A DNA stretch of 64,000 nt from Cunninghamia lanceolata (lineage: Eukaryota > Streptophyta > Pinopsida > Cupressales > Cupressaceae). The stretch is taken from assembly GCA_027924645.1 (NCBI GenBank), contig BSBN01001965.1, forward strand, positions 15,180,001-15,244,000. The letters run 5' to 3'. Position 1 is the first letter of the stretch; every line of letters starts with the position of its first letter. The position numbers and the translations under genes were made by a program. Positions 49,496-60,686 of the stretch are shown here, in pieces. The notes beneath the pieces are model-generated. The model saw nothing but the letters and a program-made list of their open reading frames with translations, ran no database searches and was not told the DNA's origin.

Positions 49496-52400
49496 GTAAC
49501 TCCACAAGTTATAGACATTACTGAGTGGCCAAGACCAAAATTCAACAAACACCCATTTAAATAAGTAGAAGTCAATCAGATGGGTGCATTTTCAGAAGTT
49601 CCTCACAGAGTCTTACATGGAGAATATGTTAGGGCTTGTATTCATGTCACCCTAGAAGAACATTAGAGAATCAATCTCATTGACTTATTTGTGAATCACT
49701 TGAGCAACAAAGGTTGCGTGTTGAAGGATGAATTTAAAATATTGGAAACTAAGAAATTCATTCAGTACATAAATTTTATGACCTTCACTAAGGATGAATG
49801 GGTCTGGTATGTTTTGAGTAGAGTCCATGATGAATTCATATGGCTTGAAAGGCCCTTCAAGATTACAAAAGAAGCCATAAGGGCAGTTACTAGTTTATGT
49901 TCCACTGGATCATTACCATTATTGAATGTTGTAAAGAATAACCAGGTCATGGAGGGGACCAGAGCAAAGTTTAATAAGAGGGCACTTACCATCAATGACA
50001 TTGAAGACAATGCAGTAAAATTCACATTTATGGTTATTGGGTACAATATATATTTTTCAAATAGAGAAAATTTAGTCTCTAGCACTGCAATTTATACAGC
50101 ATTTCAAATGGTAAAGGAAGATACATAGTATGATCTATGTGAACTACTTCAACAATAGTTAATGGAGAATTTGAGGAAATCCAAAGAAAAGAAATATCTT
50201 TTCAAGTACGGTATGCCGAATGTTTGCCTATTCTTTTATTTCATGCAAGAATTGCCAGGAATGAAAAATCTCATCAGGACAAGTGATAAACCTATTGCGA
50301 TACAAATCAAAGATCTTATATTTAACATAGGTGATATAAATGCTCAAAATGCTGCCTTATGGGGCTTTTTCAAAAAAATTTAGAGGACAATGCAAGCCAA
50401 AGAAAGAATTCCTAAAATAGTGGTTAAAAAATACAAAGATAGTATTTGCTTTATTGTTACAAAGGATCAGTGTTTGATGGAGGATATTGAGCCTAGAACT
50501 GTATGGGTGATACCCATGGGGTATGAGGTAGATGACATAATTCTAGATAATTATGCACAACATGTACTAAGTAAACCTAGAGACCCTAAGGATGAAAGAT
50601 TCAGGACCTATGATGAACTACATGCAAAAATTCATGTTGAAGTTAGAAAATCTGAAATCTCTAGGAAAATGAAGAAAGTCACAGAAGAAATCACCATAAA
50701 CGTTGGCTTTACAAAAGAAGAAGTTGCAAAGGCAAGGGAAATGGCACAAGCCATTAAGGAAGTAGAAGAAAAGAGAAAAGTTGAATTTTCTATGGCTCTG
50801 AAAGAACACAAAGATGAGTTAGAAAAGCCAGAGAAGGAAAAAAGAAAAACTAGAGCCTCCATTTCTGCTGAAGCCTCATCCACCCCCTCCAGTTCCACAC
50901 CATCTACAAATGTGGAAACTCCTACCACCTAATCCAAAATAAAGAAGTCTAAGGCCAAGAGAATGCATACATGTATAATTGTTGATGAAGAAGAAACATA
51001 ATCAGATGAGGAAGTAATGAAGATGAAGATTGAGGCTTCAAAAGCCTCACAAACTAGGAAAAAGGGGCCCTCTGGTAAGAGTAGATCTGGGAAAGGATTA
51101 AAGCAATATGATCCTTAAACAGAGGAAGCTACTATAAGCCTCAAAGATGTTCTCAAAGCCATAACAGTTGATGAAATCTGAAACCCATAGCTCAGTTTTA
51201 TGATGAATACAATGATCCAGACAAGAGGATAATTAAGACTGTTGTTGTAGAATATCTAAACATCTACAATAAGGCCCTGATTGAAATTATTAATGATCTA
51301 CCACACAGCATGGGTAACATAATGAGTATAATAAAAGAAGTAGCTATGGCAAAAGATGTTGAGTTGAGAGAGCACTCATTGATACGATTATGTCTGGGGA
51401 TCACTCCTAAGGAGAAGATCAAAATCTCAAAATAAATTAAACATGCTTTCAGGACCAAGAAAAGAATGAACTCGTTGATGTTGGGAGAAATTGACAAAGT
51501 GGTCAAGGAAATAGAGGAAATCACCCTAGCAGCATTAAAGAAAAACAATATTCCCACTATCTATGACAATAACGAAGCAAATTATGAAGACATATCTCCA
51601 TTAGAAATAAGCCAAAATCAAGGACCTGAACAGAGTGATCAAGTCCCCAACATTGATATAGTGGGTATGATAGATTAAGGTGAAATTGAAACTGATTCAC
51701 CTTATGAACAACTAGTTGAAGGTGAAGAGATTAAGGAAAAGAGGAAGAGCCCTACTCCGGAACAAAACACAGATTAGCAGGAAAATATGGACATAGACCC
51801 TCCAGATCAAAGTCAAGGAGAAATATCAGAGACAGCAAGAGACACTATGGATGTCTCTAACAGGCAACAAATTGCAGAAGAGTTTGAACTCCCTCAAGGT
51901 CCAATCAACTTGCCCTCATTATCACTTTTCCAAAAGTTCAAGCTAGTATCAGTGGTTCAGGCCAAGGCACAGGAAGAGTTGTTACAATCACATGGTCGAG
52001 ATAACAAACTGATCAATGAAGCATCCACTATCTTGGAAAAGCTACTACCATCATTTCAAAGGGATATCTCATTATCCCATATTGACCATCTCAAGAAGCT
52101 ATTAAATTTTGTAAGTGTACATTTTGAATCTTTTAAAAAATCTACAGAAGTAAAAGTGAGGAAAGAAATTGATGATAGAAGATTGGTTGAGTTGAAGAGC
52201 ATGATAGATTGAGACAAAGTTTTGTTAGATAATGGAATTAAGAACATACAAAGTTCTATTGAAGAAGCTGGAAAAATATACAAATTTTATTTATCTTGGC
52301 CAAAGATCACAAAGGAACTAGAATATAAAATCAATGACTTGGAACTCAAACTACTGCATATCTCTAAGACATATAATCTAGCAGCTGATTCAATAAATAC

Positions 52401-52716
52401 TAAAGAAACACAAGTTGCAAATATCCATAATGATCTGAATAATCTGATGAAGAAAAAGGGAGAAATCAAAGATAGGTTGTGCCAGCTAAAAGGACTGATA
52501 AGTCTAAAAATTGATTCCATGACTAATTTGGCAAATGAGGCCTTGAAATCTCAAGAACTAATTGATACACCATTAGATCTCCATAAGGTAGAGAAGCTAA
52601 TATTTTTTATGAATGACCACATCCACATTCTAGAAAGTGCAAGAAATAGATGGAATGGAGAGATAGCTCTAATAAAGACTATCTATAGTGACATTTTCCC
52701 TTTAAAAACAAATTAA
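49496..52716 (+). pseudogene. Second large ORF of element 2, unknown function (one frameshift)
   Basis: About 1,070 codons read in frame 49496-51177, then after a 1-base loss near 51178 in another frame to TAA 52714. Order: an N-terminal globular part with DITEWPRPKF, DEWVWYV, HDEFIWLERPFKIT, TGSLPLLN, TAIYTAFQM and EPRTVW..GYEVDD; a Lys/Glu coiled coil near 50640-50820; a Ser/Thr/Pro-rich linker; a basic segment; FYDEYNDPDKRI and LNIYNKALIEI; an acidic linker; and a long helical C-terminus with YKFYLSWPK. Element 1 has a homolog (2856-5718). No enzyme motif, signal peptide or convincing membrane span is visible. Its position after Gag and before the polypurine tracts is where Sireviruses may carry an env-like ORF, but no homology to that is evident. 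Confidence 0.75.
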
Positions 52717-52936
52717 GATGAAGATTGTGCTTGTAAATATCTGGCACAGTATATATAATTTTGAAATTTTGACAAAATTTTGGTTTCGGATCACACCCTT
52801 TTCCATTGATGTCAAAGGGGGAGAAGAAGTTTAGTGAAAAATGGATAACCATCTCAAGGGGAGCAGGAGAATAATGAAAGGGGGAGTAGTCAAGCATTTT
52901 TCACTTAGCATTTCCATCAATGCCAAAGGGGGAGAT
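52717..52936 (+). other. Iterated polypurine tracts, element 2
   Basis: Purine tracts lie near 52814 (CAAAGGGGGAGAAG), 52855, 52878 and 52924-52936 (CAAAGGGGGAGAT); the last abuts the 3' LTR. They are preceded by CATTGATG at 52804 and CATCAATG at 52915. Confidence 0.85.
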
Positions 52937-53473
52937 TGTTGGCAAGAGACACTACTTCAGTATGTTGTCATTGATGGAAACAAGGCTCAGAGATCCTATC
53001 ACCATGACAAGAAGAGATATTTTTTGAAGAGCATATTAGATTCTAGGTCCGGTTGACAGAAAATGGCTAAGTATGGAAAGTATGCAGAGTAGAAGACAGT
53101 AAGCCGGACAGTATGCCTTCATAGATGATGATCCAGTAATGCAGTTCAAATATGATGTTCTCAATTGATTAATAGTGTTATGCCTCAAAGATTATGTCAT
53201 GACTGCCTCTGGAAGTAATCTTGGAGAAATGTTTAAGTCTGGGTAAGCAAAGGTATAGAAGGAATAGTGAACAGGGCATAATGCAGTTGTATGCATTCCT
53301 CTGCAGATAAGTATTTTGTGATACACTATTGAGGTGCTATACACTTATATGGATTATCTTATTCTAGAGTCAGGAGATCTTAAGTACACCTGAAGGATAG
53401 CTACAAGCTACTAAGTATCAACATAGTATTTGACAAAGTTTAACAGAGACAGAGTCTGAGTTCTGATGGTCCG
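52937..53473 (+). repeat. Element 2 3' LTR, left part
   Basis: Aligns with 38919-39210 and 46493-46730. It ends in GTCCG (53469-53473), the target duplication of element 3, and resumes at 63069. Confidence 0.9.
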
Positions 53474-54310
53474 TGTTGATGGTGTTTTTAGCACACAACA
53501 ACATAGGTGTGATTGCTGGTTTCACACCTCTCTTGAAAAGTATCTCACCCTAGGCAAGACTACTCCAAGGATAATACAGCTAGGTCTTAGCTTGCTTGGA
53601 ATCTCTCAATGGTTATGTTCTAGCTGTACCTACAAGGGGTCTTACATGCAGTCTGTAAATCTTCAAGGTTGAGACAACAAATACACATAAACCCTACTAT
53701 GATTTTTAGCTGATATACAAAGTGAGATGCTACTGAAACTTTCTATTCTAACAACTAAACAGTGGGTTTAAAGAAAATGCAAAAGATTTAGGGTTTAGAA
53801 GGAATCCTAAGTGACATTCACAATGCAAGGGTTATCTTTAGTAGACAAATATTCCAGACTTTGAACCAATTTTCTAAGTTACCAAACTGAAATGGGTGTT
53901 ACAGTGCTGCAGAAAACGGTGCTATCTTCAATGGAAGTCGAAAGATTTTCAGACCACATTCATACGTTAAATACCCAATAAATGGCGCAACTTAACTCAT
54001 AAAATGAAGTTGAATCTCAGTACAAATAATAAGCCCAGGCTAACTTTACACAGTCATTTACCATCAGCAAACAACTAAAAGTATGGGCTTGGAACATCCA
54101 TCAAATACTGCAATAAACCATTAACATCATAAAAGCACAACTAATCTAACTATGGGAGAGCAAGAAGCAAACCATGAAGACCACAATGAATTGAAACAAG
54201 ATGCAAATTCTCAGAAATGCTGCAGAAAATTGCTTTGTATTTAATTCAAATGGCACAGAGTCAACAATTTGGCATCAAAATCTCTCTTACAAAAAGTGGA
54301 AATGGCAGCC

Positions 54311-54321
54311 CTTTATATAGA
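54311..54321 (-). promoter_or_regulatory. TATA-like site in element 3 LTR
   Basis: On the minus strand TCTATATAAAG followed by GGCTGCC is a canonical plant TATA context; on the plus strand CTTTATATAGA is weaker. It is duplicated at 60676-60686 in the other LTR. Confidence 0.45.
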
Positions 54322-55523
54322 AAGCAACATACCCTAGCCTTCTAATGAATGGTGGAGATTAACTCAACACCGACGGTCCAGATTACATGGCATTTAATAA
54401 GATACATCAGTTTGTTACATTTTCGGATTTGCCTTTGTCTTGTAGGAAAAAGACAAAATATAGGTTGCAAATACATTGAATCTGGACAAAATAGATACCC
54501 ATTTGGTTATACATGATGAAAAGTCAATTTTCAAGGCCTAATAAAGCCAAAATAGAGTCACATGACACTTGAAAACTTGAGCTGATGTGGATCCACGGGA
54601 TTCCAAGTGCTGAGTGGATCAAAAAGGAGTATTTGGCACTTTATTAGTGAAGATATATCCAATTGGATGCTTTCTAGACCGATTCTTGATGACTGGCCTG
54701 TTGGGATAGCTATATGCATGTCTTGCTGATCCGATCCAAGGTTATTTGAGTGGCATTTTGGGGAAAATATCAAAAATATAATTTTTGGTATTTTCTACAT
54801 CATAGTAAATTGCATTTTTGGAGGCCTTCAGAGCGGAATGGGGGCTCGAAACCTATCGGCAGCCTGGCATTAAGCCTGAGTAGCCAGGCAGCTCAAACTA
54901 GACAACCAGTTTATCTTTCCAATGAGTCCAAGAAGTTTAAATTTTGATAAAATAGCTAGGAGTTATGACCTTCGGACTGGATCATTAGGACATTGGACTG
55001 GATCTGCAGGAACAATAGTGATTTAGCATGATCTTCTATGTCTTTTAGCTCTTGAGACTCATCTTTATCATCTTGGACATTATACTGACTTCCTTTTGCA
55101 TGTGTAGCAGCAATTTGGTTGATAGAATGTCGATTCTATATCTCTGGATCAATACTGCATATCTGTATGTACATCCTTCCAAGACGGCTCCAGTTGGCTC
55201 CTTTGAGCTCTCCAAGACCTACAATTCACAATACAAAGCATCAATTTCATCTTAACAAGTCATTTTTCATCAATTTGGATCAAAACATGTCCATTTGCAG
55301 TCACGAATCAGTCAAAAACAACTCATTGTCAATGTCACCTTCTTGTAAACAACCTCTTAAATCTAGTGATTTTTGCATGATTTTCTGCATTTTTCATCAT
55401 TTTTGAGTACCCATTTGGCCAATATATTCATCTAGGAAGTTTTTGCAGTCATTAGGATCCATTTGCAGACTTTAATTTCATGTTTTTCTAGTATTTTCTG
55501 CAAAAAGCGGGATTTTTGGGGTT

Positions 55524-55960
55524 GTCCGACCTTAGCGCAGATTTTGGGTCCATCCGACCTTAGCGCGGATTTTGGGGTTATCCGACCTTAGCGCGGATTT
55601 TGGGTCCATCCGACCTTAGCACGGATTTTGGGGTTGTCCGACCTTAGCGTGGATTTTGGGTCCGTCCGACCTTAGCGCGGATTTTGGGGTTGTCCGACCT
55701 TAGTGCGGATTTTGGGTCCGTTTGACCTTAGCACGGATTTTGGGGTTGTCCGACCTTAGCGCGGATTTTGGGTTCATCTGACCTTAGCGTGGATTTTGGG
55801 TCCATCCGACCTTAGCGCGGATTTTGGTGTTGTCCGACCTTAGCGCGGATTTTGGGTTCATCCGACCTTAGCGCGGATTTTGGGGTTGTCCGACCTTAGC
55901 GTGGATTTTGGGTCCGTCCGACCTTAGCGCGGATTTTGGGTTCATCCGACCTTAGCGGTG
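55524..55960. repeat. 28-bp minisatellite, 16 copies (5' LTR)
   Basis: The unit is TCCGACCTTAGCGCGG followed by ATTTTGGGGTTG or ATTTTGGGTCCA. The two endings mostly alternate, giving a 56-bp higher-order unit. The array is CpG-rich in an AT-rich setting. Confidence 0.95.
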
Positions 55961-56074
55961 ACTTGGAGGGAGGTTGGTCGGAGGCAAATTTAGTGCAAAG
56001 GTCGGTTGGAGGCTGTTTTAGCGCTTTTTGCAGTAGGAGGTGTTTTTAGTGCCAGATTTTGAATTGGTCAGGGT

Positions 56075-56131
56075 GAAAGTATATTTAAAAATATATTTAA
56101 GTATACTTTAAATATTTTTAAATATACTTTC
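56075..56131. repeat. 57-bp near-perfect inverted repeat (5' LTR)
   Basis: Twenty-base outer arms starting GAAAGTATATTTAAAAATAT are perfectly complementary, around a central AAGTATACTT. The copy in the 3' LTR has 8 extra bases in the centre. Confidence 0.9.
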
Positions 56132-56693
56132 AGGATGTTGGAGATAGGTTCCAGATCTATAGGATTTCATATGCAGATTCTAGAATTTTGAGGTTCTACC
56201 AGATTTCAGACTTAGCCATTTTTCAGGATTTTCAAGATTTTAGACTTAGCCAAATCAGGGCTTCAGGAACATGTATCAGGGTGAAAGCTTATGGACCCCT
56301 TGGTGAAATCTAATGGAATTTGACGTGATTTTGCAACTATAAGATCTGGAAACTATGAATTTCAACATGAAACATCCTGCAGAGGCACTTTCAAGGTCAA
56401 CATCCCGTGACATAGGTTTTTAGAGCAAAGTACAATAACACCTAATCCCAATACAGAAGGCAACAAATGGCTATTTTTTAAGCACAAGACCACTCAAGAC
56501 ACTTCCAAATCAATCATGAAAAACATCAACTGACTCCACACATGTGAAATACCCAAATCTGTAACAAGTCATGCATTCTAAGCACAAATTCACCTTCTCA
56601 TCATCATAAGCAAGAGAGGTCTAGACTCCAAGCCAAAGCAAAAGAGGGGGTCTCCATTTGTCAAAATGGGGCGTGTGTGCAAGGCACAACAAA

Positions 56694-56711
56694 TGGCGAC
56701 TCTGCTGGGAA
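56694..56711 (+). other. Arg-tRNA type primer binding site, element 3
   Basis: TGGCGACTCTGCTGGGAA starts two bases after the LTR end. From family knowledge this matches the complement of a plant Arg tRNA 3' end. TTCGAACCCAGAATCTCTG at 56744-56762 looks complementary to the T-arm region of the same tRNA. Confidence 0.75.
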
Positions 56712-57687
56712 ATGCTCCAGAGCATTTTTAAGATAAATGTTAGTTCGAACCCAGAATCTCTGTGTTTCCCACACATTAGACGAGAAAGCATGATACCCTA
56801 GCAAAGAATCAAAGACCACTAACCAGTGCAACCATCCATATCCTGAAAACCTGAGTGTGTGCAATTGCATTCATTCCCATCCCTTGGCAACTAAGTTCAT
56901 CAAAGATCCTTCGTGCTAAGCTATGAAGTTGGGATTATTTTACCACCAAGAGAATGCTTCTGATGTTGAGACGTGATGAGTCTTGATAGAAGCGAATGAT
57001 GATTCTTCCAGTAACAATTCTTCTGCAATGATATTCTTTCTTGATAATGCCTTTGATGATTTCTGATGCTAATAATCTTTAGATAACAGTCTTCATGTGA
57101 GAGTATTTAAATGATAATCTTTATATTGATACTTTGTAGTGGGTCTGGTGTTGAAAAACACCTTTTATTTTTACCCAGTAGGCTAGCAGTACTTAGTACC
57201 GCCTACCACTCTCATCTGGATCTGCAGAATTGGTATTGGTGGTAAAATGGAGGACCCAAAACTCTTCACTTACACAAGATCACCCAGACTCACTTAGCTA
57301 CTTCAAGGTTATTTAAAGTGTGAGAGATATATGGTTAGAAAATACTTCAGGTGCACCAACTAACGACTCATTTCCAATGAACAAACATCATATTTCCTGG
57401 TATAACAGCAGATCCCACAGCAAGGCCTAAGCGGAACTTTGGCTTCTCAAAGAAAGACTGCAGACTATTTGCCCAATAAGGAAGCGTCTGCAGGTCTGCA
57501 CAATTGCCACCACATTCGATAAATGGAGAACCCAAGCAAAGCAAGCACAGGAGCGAAAAGCAAAGCAAACTACTCTAACCCAAGCAAAACATGCAGAAAG
57601 CAATAACTAACAACTACTACCTACAGCCAAGGAAAAGCAAAAGTAGAAAGTAGAACCTAAACTAGAACAATAAGAAACTACCAAACC
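56712..57687. other. Non-coding internal region of element 3, left part
   Basis: About 1 kb without a supported ORF on either strand. It would be the leader if the element reads plus, or the 3' trailer of the antisense ORF. Confidence 0.6.
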
Positions 57688-59724
57688 CTAATTAAAAACA
57701 AGCAAGACTATGTACAAAAGCTTTGGACAACAAGTATTAACACTCCCTCGTGACTGATTTCTTAGGACATGCAGGAGTAACAAGGTGCGGCTCAATGTCC
57801 TAAGCTTGGCAAATTCATCTTTGTACTCTGAATAGTAGTGTATGGGCAAGCTAGGCTCATCTTCAAGGTGCCAGACGCATAAAATCAGCAATTGGGGCAA
57901 TTCATTAGGGCCATGATCAATCCAAATGCAAGTTGTCTTACCTAAATCACCATAATCAAATTGATAATTAGAACTAAGCAGAGAAAGGGAAGATACAACC
58001 TTATTTATAGTACTGTCGGTTAGAGTTGTAAGTTCATCTCCGGGTTGCCTTGCACCGAATACCTTCTCATCTTCAGGGGTTTTCAACTTGTGGTTGGCCA
58101 TATCCTGTTCATTAAATACCTCTGGAGCATTGAATGCCGCAGCAACCTCCCAAGCAAACAGAAAATCTGAGCAACCGTCTTCGAAATGTGGATCATCTGG
58201 ATGAACTCTGCATGAAGTGGCTAAAGCAAAATCTGTCATGTGCGGTGAGTTCCCATGCAGCAGCATATCCTTGCTCATTGTTGATATCAACTCAATGATG
58301 TGATCAAGTGACTGACATGAAAAAGATTCCAAGTCATCACTTTGTGTGACTGTTTGATTTTTATTCTCGGATTGCAGACTTATACTTTCATTTCTTATCA
58401 TTGGATTAGCATCAACCATGTGGAGATCTTCTTCATTGCATGTGTAAACAGGAGCAACATGGGGAACATGTGTTATAGTTGAATCTACTTCATCAAAATT
58501 AGTCACATGCTCTGATAAAACTTCCTCTGCACCAATCAGCAATCTTCGTGTTTGAATTAAGGGCTGGCATAGGGTTGGCAATTCACTGTCTGCAGTAACA
58601 ACAAGGTTTCTTTCTTCTTGCATAGTTGGATTTATGATGTTAGTGCTGCCTTGAAGTGATGCATCATATTCTTCTTCTTCATTTGACTCAGCTGAAAACT
58701 CTGTGGGAGTAACCGCAGTGATCTGATATGACTGATCTTTGTAGTTCACTGTGCTGATATACTCAGTAGCTTGATCATTTTTCATCCAACAATCAGATTG
58801 TGGCTCAAGCATGTCAATTGGAACAATTTTCTACATTGCTGTCCATGACTGTTCTTCATTTGGAGGACTAATTTCTTCTTGTTCTTGCACGCATCTGATC
58901 TGATCTAACTGCTGTTCCAACTCAGAATTATCATCCACCTGCAAGGGATAGATGTTTTGTACCTCTGTAGTAGCAAATTCAATCTTAGGATTTGATGTCT
59001 GTGAAACATTTGATTTCTGATCTGCATCTTCAACATGCCTGTTCATCAAGTCTATTTTATCGTCTTCATTGTCCACATTCTTTGCAGCAAAAATCTGATC
59101 TTGTGCATTGCTCTGTTCACTGCCTTGTGACTGAAAATTAGATTTTTGCCATGCTGGGATAGCATATTCTGTGACTGAATAGTCTAGATCCAATGGTTGA
59201 AAACCAAGCTTTATCCAGGCAGGGACCTCATCTTCATTAGTTGGGCGACCTGTAGACCACATGCATTGCCTGCTCTCATCATCTCGACATGTATTTTGAT
59301 TAATAACTTGAGGGACTTCAATTTCTCCAATGTGCGGATTGCCTTGTTGACCACGATCATTTATGAATGGAAGATTTGCAGCTCCTTGCAAGGTCTTGCC
59401 TTGTATATGTCTGTCGTATCCATATCCTGCTTCAGGCTTATAAACTTCAAAAATAGGAAGCAATCCCTTTAAATGTAGATCCAATCTTTGGAGAAAAGTC
59501 AAACAGTCAATTTTGTCATGTAGTTCTCCAGGATGTACAGTGCAAATATGAGGTGAACTAAAATCAAGCAGTGTTAGTGGAGGATACTTCACTCTGATCT
59601 ACCTATCTAACACTTCTTTGAAAAGTGGGATATCTACTTGGAAGTTTTCTTCATGATATGACATCTGAGACGGTCCTCTGAAGAATGAAGGGATTTCATG
59701 ACTGAAACCCTTATGTGCACCCAT
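57688..59724 (-). pseudogene. Antisense ORF of element 3, 678 codons with two TAG stops, unknown
   Basis: One minus-strand frame runs from ATG 59724 (MGAHKGFSHEIPSFFRG) to TAA 57688. It has only two in-frame stops, both TAG (59599-59601 and 58831-58833), and no frameshift. Features: VDIPLFKEVLDR and YPPLTLLDFSSPHICTVHPG near the N-terminus, a long acidic Gln/Asn/Ser-rich middle, and a C-terminal part with DDPHFEDGCSDFLFAWEVAA and CIWIDHGPNELPQLLILCVW. No retroviral motif, signal peptide or clear membrane span is seen, and I do not recognise the family. It starts 115 bp inside the right LTR. Antisense extra ORFs are known from Tat-lineage gypsy elements; a captured host sequence is the alternative. 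Confidence 0.72.
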
Positions 59725-59811
59725 TGGATTAAAATTTTCTATACATTCATTTCATTTCAGCATGTGCGATGAACCAAAAAAGATGAAAGCCTGCATAAAA
59801 ATCTTTGTCCG

Positions 59812-59829
59812 CCCTCCTTCTAGCGCCAA
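59812..59829 (-). other. Second primer-site-like motif, minus strand
   Basis: On the minus strand TTGGCGCTAGAAGGAGGG lies nine bases beyond the LTR edge. The TGGCGC start and position resemble a primer site for an element reading the other way. I cannot assign a tRNA. Confidence 0.4.
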
Positions 59830-60675
59830 TTCAAATTCTGTTGATGGTGTTTTTAGCACACAACAACGTAGGTGTGATTGCTGGTTTCACACCTCTCTTG
59901 AAAAGTATCTCACCCTAGGCAAGACTACTCCAAGGATAATACAGCTAGGTCTTAGCTTGCTTGGAATCTCTCAATGGTTATGTTCTAGCTGTACCTACAA
60001 GGGGTCTTACATGCAGTCTGCAAATCTTCAAGGTTGAGACAACAAATACACATAAACCCTACTATGATTTTCAGCTGATATACAAAGTGAGATGCTGCTG
60101 AAACTTTCTATTCTAACAACTAAACAGTGGGTTTAAAGAAAATGCAAAAGATTTAGGGTTTAGAAGGAATCCTAAGTGACATTCACAATGCAAGGGTTAT
60201 CTTTAGTAGACAAATATTCCAGACTTTGAACCAATTTTCTGAGTTACCAAACTGAAATGGGTGTTATAGTGCTGCAGAAAACGGTGCTATCTTCAATAGA
60301 AGTCGAAAGATTTTCAGACCACATTCATACGTTAAATACCCAATAAATGGCGCAACTTAACTCATAAAATGAAGTTGAATCTCAGTACAAATAATAAGCC
60401 CAGGCTAACTTTACACAGTCATTTACCATCAGCAAACAACTAAAAGTATGGGCTTGGAATATCCATCAAATACTGCAATAAACTATTAACATCATAAAAG
60501 CACAACTAATCTAACTATGGGAGAGCAAGAAGCAAACCATGAAGACCACAATGAATTGAAACAAGATGCAAATTCTCAGAAATGCTGCAGAAACTTGCTT
60601 TGTATTTAATTCAAATGGCACAGAGTCAACAATTTGGCATCAAAATCTCTCTTACAAAAAGTGGAAATTGCAGCC

Positions 60676-60686
60676 CTTTATATAGA
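60676..60686 (-). promoter_or_regulatory. TATA-like site facing the antisense ORF
   Basis: Same site as 54311-54321. On the minus strand it lies about 950 bp upstream of the antisense ATG at 59724 and could drive that ORF. No expression evidence is available. Confidence 0.4.

Larger units (their letters stand above)
53474..56691 (+). repeat. Element 3 5' LTR
   Basis: Direct repeat of 59839-63063. It contains a TATA-like site (54311-54321), 16 copies of a 28-bp repeat (55524-55960) and an AT-rich near-palindrome (56075-56131). ORFs inside are duplicated in the other LTR and lack motifs. Confidence 0.94.

Noticed and set aside
50618..50928. Minus-strand hydrophobic ORFs
   Set aside because: They are shadows of the coiled-coil part of the second ORF of element 2.
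53466..53672. Plus-strand ORF at the element 2/element 3 junction, repeated at 59762-60037
   Set aside because: It crosses the insertion boundary and its common part is LTR sequence; not a gene.
55524..55960. Regular repeats with similar spacing, CRISPR-like at first sight
   Set aside because: Units are contiguous without unique spacers and lie inside a plant LTR, so this is a minisatellite.
56744..56762. Possible tRNA gene fragment
   Set aside because: Only the complement of a T-arm-like stretch is present, with no cloverleaf; it fits primer pairing better.
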